DNA of 34,927 nt from Bacteroidota bacterium. Its GTDB lineage: Bacteria > Bacteroidota > Bacteroidia > Bacteroidales > Prolixibacteraceae. The translations under genes and the position numbers were made by a program. Under the pieces are notes generated by a model. That model had not been told where the DNA came from and did no database searches. It saw nothing but the letters and a program-made list of their open reading frames with translations. The stretch spans positions 1 to 34,927 of the forward strand of contig JAUZOB010000002.1 in assembly GCA_030706665.1 (NCBI GenBank), in the 5' to 3' direction. This document shows, piece after piece, positions 30,026-34,927 of the stretch. Within the stretch, counting starts at the first letter, position 1. Every line of letters begins with the position of its first letter.

Positions 30026-30634
30026 ATGGCAAGATATAGAGGACCTAAATCAAAAATTGCTAGAGCATTTGGTGAGCCGATTTTCGGCCCGGATAAAGTT
30101 TTTGAACACAAAAACTACCCTCCCGGACAGCACGGTCAAGCTCGTCGCAGAAGAAAACAATCAGAATATGGTGTTCAGCTTCGCGAAAAACAGAAAGCTA
30201 AATTTACTTATGGCGTTCTGGAAAAACAGTTCCGTAACCTGTTCGAAGCAGCTGCACGTTCACGTGGTGTAACCGGTGAAGTGTTATTGCAACTTCTCGA
30301 ATCACGTTTAGATAACGTTGTATATCGATTGGGAATCGCTCCTTCTCGCGCAGCTGCTCGTCAGTTGGTGACTCATAAACATGTTGTTGTAAACGGCATT
30401 GTTGTGAATGTACCTTCTTTTCAGGTAAAAGCAGGCGATGTAGTTAGTGTTCGTGAAAAGTCGAAATCTCTCGTAGCTATTACAGAGTGTGTTTCAGCTT
30501 CTAGACACAACAAGTATTCTTGGCTTGAATGGGACAGCAATGTTATGGCTGGTAAATTCCTTAATCGTCCAGAAAGGACAGAAATCCCGGAAAATATCCA
30601 GGAACAACTTATCGTCGAGTTGTATTCTAAATAA
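30026..30634 (+). CDS. rpsD: 30S ribosomal protein S4
   Basis: [21 protein letters not shown]...[30 protein letters not shown]. Confidence 0.99.
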   Translation: MARYRGPKSKIARAFGEPIFGPDKVFEHKNYPPGQHGQARRRRKQSEYGVQLREKQKAKFTYGVLEKQFRNLFEAAARSRGVTGEVLLQLLESRLDNVVYRLGIAPSRAAARQLVTHKHVVVNGIVVNVPSFQVKAGDVVSVREKSKSLVAITECVSASRHNKYSWLEWDSNVMAGKFLNRPERTEIPENIQEQLIVELYSK

Positions 30635-30650
30635 TAAACAATAAGAATTT

Positions 30651-31643
30651 ATGGCAATATTAGCTTTTCAGAAGCCGGATAAGGTTATAATGGTTGAATC
30701 GGATGACAAGTTCGGAAAGTTCGAATTTCGTCCTCTGGAGCCTGGATATGGTATCACCATTGGAAATGCTCTCAGACGTATACTGTTATCATCTTTGGAA
30801 GGCTATGCAATTACCTCGGTCAAAATCGAGGGCGTTGAACATGAATTTGCAACAATTAAAGGTGTAATTGAAGATGTTACTGAAATTATCCTAAATCTGA
30901 AGCAGATACGTTTCAAGCGCGAAGTCGAGGATTTTGACAGCGAAAAGGTTTCTATTACCATTTCTGGTCAGGAAGAGTTTACCGCTGGGGATATCAATAA
31001 ATTCATGACCGGATTCCGGGTATTGAATCCTGAACTGGTGATCTGCCATATGGATCCCGAGGTCAAGCTGCAAGTCGAGCTTAACATCAATAAAGGCCGC
31101 GGGTATGTTCCAAGTACTGAAAACCGTATGGTTGACAGCGAATTTGGGATCATCCCAATTGACTCTATATACACACCTATTAAAAATGTGAGATATAGCG
31201 TTGAAAACTATAGGGTTGAGCAGAAAACCGACTACGAAAAGCTGATTCTTGAGATCAGAACCGATGGTTCGATTCATCCCAAAGATGCCCTTAAAGAAGC
31301 TGCTAAGATCTTAATATATCACTTCATGCTATTCTCTGACGAAAAGATTACTCTTGATACCGATGAGAAATTTGCAAATGAAGAGTTTGACGAAGAAGTA
31401 CTTCATATGCGTCAGCTATTGAAGACTAAACTTGTCGATCTTGATCTCTCTGTCAGGGCACTAAACTGTCTGAAAGCTGCTGATGTCGAAACTCTGGGTG
31501 AGTTGGTTCAATACAACCGAAATGATTTGCTCAAATTCCGCAACTTCGGGAAGAAGTCGCTTACCGAGCTCGATGACCTGCTGAACAGCATGAACCTCTC
31601 CTTCGGGATGGATATTAGTAAGTATAAATTAGACAAGGAATAA
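30651..31643 (+). CDS. rpoA: RNA polymerase alpha subunit
   Basis: [31 protein letters not shown]; alpha-[41 protein letters not shown]. Confidence 0.99.
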   Translation: MAILAFQKPDKVIMVESDDKFGKFEFRPLEPGYGITIGNALRRILLSSLEGYAITSVKIEGVEHEFATIKGVIEDVTEIILNLKQIRFKREVEDFDSEKVSITISGQEEFTAGDINKFMTGFRVLNPELVICHMDPEVKLQVELNINKGRGYVPSTENRMVDSEFGIIPIDSIYTPIKNVRYSVENYRVEQKTDYEKLILEIRTDGSIHPKDALKEAAKILIYHFMLFSDEKITLDTDEKFANEEFDEEVLHMRQLLKTKLVDLDLSVRALNCLKAADVETLGELVQYNRNDLLKFRNFGKKSLTELDDLLNSMNLSFGMDISKYKLDKE

Positions 31644-31649
31644 TAAGCG

Positions 31650-32153
31650 ATGAGACATAATAAAAAAGTAAATCACTTAGGCCGGACGAGTTCTCACAGG
31701 CATGCTTTATTGGCTAACCTGGCAAATTCGCTGATATTGCATAAGCGTATCACTACTACTGTCGCAAAGGCCAAAGCTTTAAGAGTTTACGTTGAACCGT
31801 TAATTACTAAAGCAAAAGAAGATACCACTCACTCAAGAAGAACTGTATTCAGCTATCTTAAAGATAAACATGCTGTTTCTGAATTATTCCGTGAAGTAGG
31901 TACAAAAGTTACTGATCGTCCAGGTGGATACACTCGTATCCTTAAAACCGGAAACCGTTTAGGTGACAACGCAGAAATGTGTATCATTGAATTGGTTGAT
32001 TACAATATCAACATGTTAGGTGCTAAAGCTGAAAAAGCTAAAACTGCTCGTCGTTCACGTCGTGCCGCTGCTAAAAAGGCTGAAACTCCTGCTGTTGAAA
32101 CTCCGGCTACTGATGCACCTGCTGCAGAAGCTCAGGAAGGTCAGGCTGAATAG
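31650..32153 (+). CDS. rplQ: 50S ribosomal protein L17 with acidic/Pro-Ala-rich C-terminal tail
   Basis: [37 protein letters not shown]; tail [26 protein letters not shown]. Confidence 0.98.
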   Translation: MRHNKKVNHLGRTSSHRHALLANLANSLILHKRITTTVAKAKALRVYVEPLITKAKEDTTHSRRTVFSYLKDKHAVSELFREVGTKVTDRPGGYTRILKTGNRLGDNAEMCIIELVDYNINMLGAKAEKAKTARRSRRAAAKKAETPAVETPATDAPAAEAQEGQAE

Positions 32154-32180
32154 TCTTTTAGAATATTCAAAATAGTCCAT

Positions 32181-32215
32181 AGGGCTGGCTTCGTAGTAGT
32201 AGTCAGCCTTTTTTT
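32181..32215 (+). terminator. Rho-independent terminator after rplQ
   Basis: GGCTG...CAGCC-type stem followed by TTTTTTT. Confidence 0.8.
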
Positions 32216-32289
32216 ATACCCTTTTCTTTCCTTCTGATTCGCTATTCCGTAAAATCATTTATTTTTGAGAAAATTTAACCCTTCAGAAT

Positions 32290-33975
32290 ATGAGCGAAGA
32301 CAGGCAGATCATTTTTTCAATGTATAAGGTGAGCAAAGCTTATGCTCCGAATAAAAACGTAATCAAAGACATTTCTCTTTCCTTTTTTCTCGGTGCTAAG
32401 ATTGGAATTATCGGTCTGAACGGCTCCGGAAAGTCTACGCTGCTTAAGATTATTGCAGGACTGGATAAATCTTATCAGGGGGAAGTCGTATTTGCACCAG
32501 GATATAGTGTCGGATATCTGGAGCAGGAACCTAAATTGGACGATAATAAGACTGTAAAAGAAATTGTTCAGGAAGGCGTTCAAGAAGTTGTTGACATTCT
32601 TGCTGCATTTGAGAATGTAAATAATCAATTTATGGATCCGGAAGTGCTTGAAAATCCAGATAAAATGGAGGCACTAATGAATGAGCAGGCAAGACTTCAA
32701 GAGTTGATCGACCATCATGATGCATGGAATCTGGATACAAAACTGGAACGTGCAATGGATGCCCTCCGATGTCCTGCCGGTGATCAGATAGTCGGAACAC
32801 TTTCTGGTGGTGAGCGAAGAAGAATCGCTCTTTGCAGACTCTTACTCCAGGATCCGGATATCTTACTGCTAGATGAGCCTACGAACCATTTGGACGCTGA
32901 ATCGATTGACTGGCTGGAACAACATCTAAAGCAATACAAGGGAACTGTTATTTGCGTTACCCATGATCGCTACTTCCTTGACAATGTAGCAGGGTGGATT
33001 CTTGAACTTGACAGAGGAGAGGGAATTCCCTGGAAAGGTAACTATACCTCCTGGCTTGAACAGAAAACAAAACGACTTGAGAGTGAAGAAAAAGGATCCT
33101 CAAAACGTCGTAAAACACTTGAAAGAGAACTCGAATGGGTACGGATGGCTCCTAAAGCCAGACAGGCAAAATCCAAGGCTCGTCTGAAAGCCTATGATAA
33201 GCTCTTGAATGAAGATGTTAGAGAAAAAGAAGAAAAACTTGAAATCTACATACCCAACGGCCCCCGTTTGGGAGATAAGGTAATTGAAGCCCATGAAGTG
33301 TCTAAAGCTTATGGGGAAAGATTATTGTTTGAAAATCTTGAATTTGTTCTTCCACCCAATGGAATTGTTGGTGTTATCGGACCGAATGGAGCTGGTAAAA
33401 CTACTCTTTTCAAAATGATAATGGGAATGGAGACTGTCGATAAAGGTACTTTTGAAGTCGGAGAAACTGTCAAGATTGCCTATGTCGATCAGACTCACAA
33501 AGCAATTGATCCTGCAAAATCCGTATTCGAGGTAATATCAGGAGGGAATGACACCATGATGCTGGGAGGTAAGACTGTAAACGCAAGGGCCTATGTCGCC
33601 CGGTTTAATTTCACTGGCGCAGATCAGGAAAAGAAATGTGGCGTCTTATCCGGAGGTGAACGGAATCGTTTACACCTGGCATTGGCATTAAAAGAAGAAG
33701 GAAATGTACTTCTGCTCGATGAGCCAACCAACGATATTGATGTAAATACCCTTCGTGCATTGGAGGAAGGCTTGGATGATTTTGCCGGATGTGCAGTTGT
33801 GATCTCTCATGACCGCTGGTTCCTTGATCGTATTGCAACTCATATTCTTGCTTTTGAAGGAGATTCCCAGATCTATTACTTCGAAGGAGGATATTCCGAT
33901 TACGAAGAAAATCGTAAAAAAAGACTTGGTGATATCGGACCAACTCGAATTCGATACAAAAAGCTGGTGAAATAA
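32290..33975 (+). CDS. ettA: Energy-dependent translational throttle protein EttA (ABC-F ATPase)
   Basis: Two ABC domains (GLNGSGKSTLL/LSGGERRRIALCRLLL and GPNGAGKTTLF/LSGGERNRLHLALAL), arm and linker region typical of EttA, 561 aa. Confidence 0.93.
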   Translation: MSEDRQIIFSMYKVSKAYAPNKNVIKDISLSFFLGAKIGIIGLNGSGKSTLLKIIAGLDKSYQGEVVFAPGYSVGYLEQEPKLDDNKTVKEIVQEGVQEVVDILAAFENVNNQFMDPEVLENPDKMEALMNEQARLQELIDHHDAWNLDTKLERAMDALRCPAGDQIVGTLSGGERRRIALCRLLLQDPDILLLDEPTNHLDAESIDWLEQHLKQYKGTVICVTHDRYFLDNVAGWILELDRGEGIPWKGNYTSWLEQKTKRLESEEKGSSKRRKTLERELEWVRMAPKARQAKSKARLKAYDKLLNEDVREKEEKLEIYIPNGPRLGDKVIEAHEVSKAYGERLLFENLEFVLPPNGIVGVIGPNGAGKTTLFKMIMGMETVDKGTFEVGETVKIAYVDQTHKAIDPAKSVFEVISGGNDTMMLGGKTVNARAYVARFNFTGADQEKKCGVLSGGERNRLHLALALKEEGNVLLLDEPTNDIDVNTLRALEEGLDDFAGCAVVISHDRWFLDRIATHILAFEGDSQIYYFEGGYSDYEENRKKRLGDIGPTRIRYKKLVK

Positions 33976-34201
33976 TTTGAGAAAGGACAAAAGAGACTGT
34001 TTAATGTCCTGAACTCTAGGGTTTAGATTGCATACTCTATACATATTAGAAGTCCGGAATTAATTCAGTCTCGAAAAACTACATTGTGGAATGTTGTAAA
34101 ACGAGCCACATAATGTTAGTAGAAGGTTTTCTTAAAAAGTTTGTTTCAAATATAGTCGGGAGATTAGAGCAGAATGATCTGAATTATTGAACCGATCGTG
34201 G

Positions 34202-34232
34202 TATAAATCCCGAATACAATCCGGGATTTATA
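34202..34232. repeat. 11-bp perfect inverted repeat (hairpin)
   Basis: TATAAATCCCG (34202-34212)/CGGGATTTATA (34222-34232), 9-nt loop. Confidence 0.85.
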
Positions 34233-34265
34233 AGAAAAAATAATTTGCTTCATAGAAAAAATAGA

Positions 34266-34296
34266 AAGGCCGACAAATAATACATTAGTCGGCCTT
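34266..34296 (-). terminator. Probable minus-strand terminator
   Basis: AAGGCCGAC (34266-34274)/GTCGGCCTT (34288-34296); minus-strand exit reads TCTATTTTTTCTATG. Confidence 0.6.
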
Positions 34297-34493
34297 GAAT
34301 TCTTTTGACGAAAAGTGATACAGGGATAATACACGACAGGCTTCACCAAATTTGGAGCAGAATCTTCCCAATGCAGAACTAAATCTTCTGAAAGATTATG
34401 ACCTGGAGGTATCCCGACGATTGGAATGTTTAAATGCGTAAAATGGACTTTAGATTTATTTCATTCAGAAAGAATGATATTCAGAGGTGGAGC

Positions 34494-34927
34494 ATGGCAG
34501 AAAATGTAGAACTCCCAGAAGGTTTCGTATTGGATGAGTTACCACAAGGATTTGTCCTGGATCAGCCTAGACCTACGATTCAAAGACCACAAGAGCCATA
34601 CACACAGAGTTTAGGCAACATCCCTCTCGGTGGCGGTGATATTCCAGCAGGACTTGACGTAGGGCAATACTCCCAATCCCTCAATCAGCTTGCTCAACCG
34701 TCAGCCATGTGGGATGCAGCTAAGACGCTAGGTGCTTCAGCGGTCCTTGGGCCAGCTTCAGGGATTGCAGGAATGGCAGCTATGACCCCTCTTTCCTTGG
34801 CAACTGGAGGTGGTCTTGAGAGGGCTAATGACTGGGTTCAGGCTATTCAAGGATTGATACCACAGCCACAGACTCTAGGTGGACAGCAATGGGTACAGGC
34901 TACAAATGCTCCTATGGCTCCATTCCA
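34494..34927 (+). CDS. Phage-like structural/virion-associated protein, N-terminal fragment (runs off window; not in ORF track)
   Basis: Hand translation: MAENVELPEGFVLDELPQGFVLDQPRPTIQRPQEPYTQSLGNIPLGGGDIPAGLDVGQYSQSLNQLAQPSAMWDAAKTLGASAVLGPASGIAGMAAMTPLSLATGGGLERANDWVQAIQGLIPQPQTLGGQQWVQATNAPMAPF...; no stop to the window end; SD-like GAGGTGGAG just upstream. Function is inferred from pattern only. Confidence 0.6.
   Translation, partial: MAENVELPEGFVLDELPQGFVLDQPRPTIQRPQEPYTQSLGNIPLGGGDIPAGLDVGQYSQSLNQLAQPSAMWDAAKTLGASAVLGPASGIAGMAAMTPLSLATGGGLERANDWVQAIQGLIPQPQTLGGQQWVQATNAPMAPF

Noticed and set aside
30891-31277. 128-aa minus-strand ORF
   Set aside because: Fully antisense to rpoA; no recognisable domain.
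33611-34044. 110-aa and 118-aa minus-strand ORFs
   Set aside because: Antisense to the C-terminal ABC domain of EttA; no family features.
34164-34349. 61-aa minus-strand ORF from the track
   Set aside because: Runs through two hairpins in AT-rich DNA, and a different minus frame looks more protein-like at 34285-34395.
1-34927. CRISPR array, tRNA, rRNA or IS element
   Set aside because: No regularly spaced repeats, no tRNA cloverleaf with acceptor/T-arm motifs, and no transposase or terminal inverted repeats noticed by eye; a tRNAscan/ISfinder run would be decisive.

Overview
The window looks like a Bacteroidota (probably Bacteroidales) chromosomal segment: AT-rich, with TAnnTTTG-type -7 promoter motifs, few Shine-Dalgarno sites, and C-minus forms of S14 and L36. 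In order it holds: (i) the 3' part of an ADP-ribosylglycohydrolase-family gene and a GRP/RhaT-like transporter; (ii) a secreted GH27 alpha-galactosidase with an NPCBM-like domain; (iii) a minus-strand EF-G paralogue (EF-G2-like) whose GTPase motifs are degenerate; (iv) a minus-strand GH89 alpha-N-acetylglucosaminidase; (v) a peptidase-C39 ABC exporter plus HlyD-type fusion protein; (vi) a complete, uninterrupted str-S10-spc-alpha ribosomal protein run (rpsL to rplQ, with fusA, secY, map, infA, rpmJ and rpoA); and (vii) an EttA-like ABC-F protein. rpmD and rpmJ are real but absent from the ORF track. The last ~430-600 nt do not fit the rest: an ORF with an LPxGFVLD tandem repeat, a virion-like Gly/Ala-rich stretch and an SD-like site runs off the 3' edge, suggesting a prophage edge or a chimeric assembly join. 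I found no CRISPR array, rRNA, tRNA or IS element. Most of the window is conserved housekeeping; the best leads are the 3' junction, the EF-G2-like factor, the orphan C39 exporter and a few intergenic structures.
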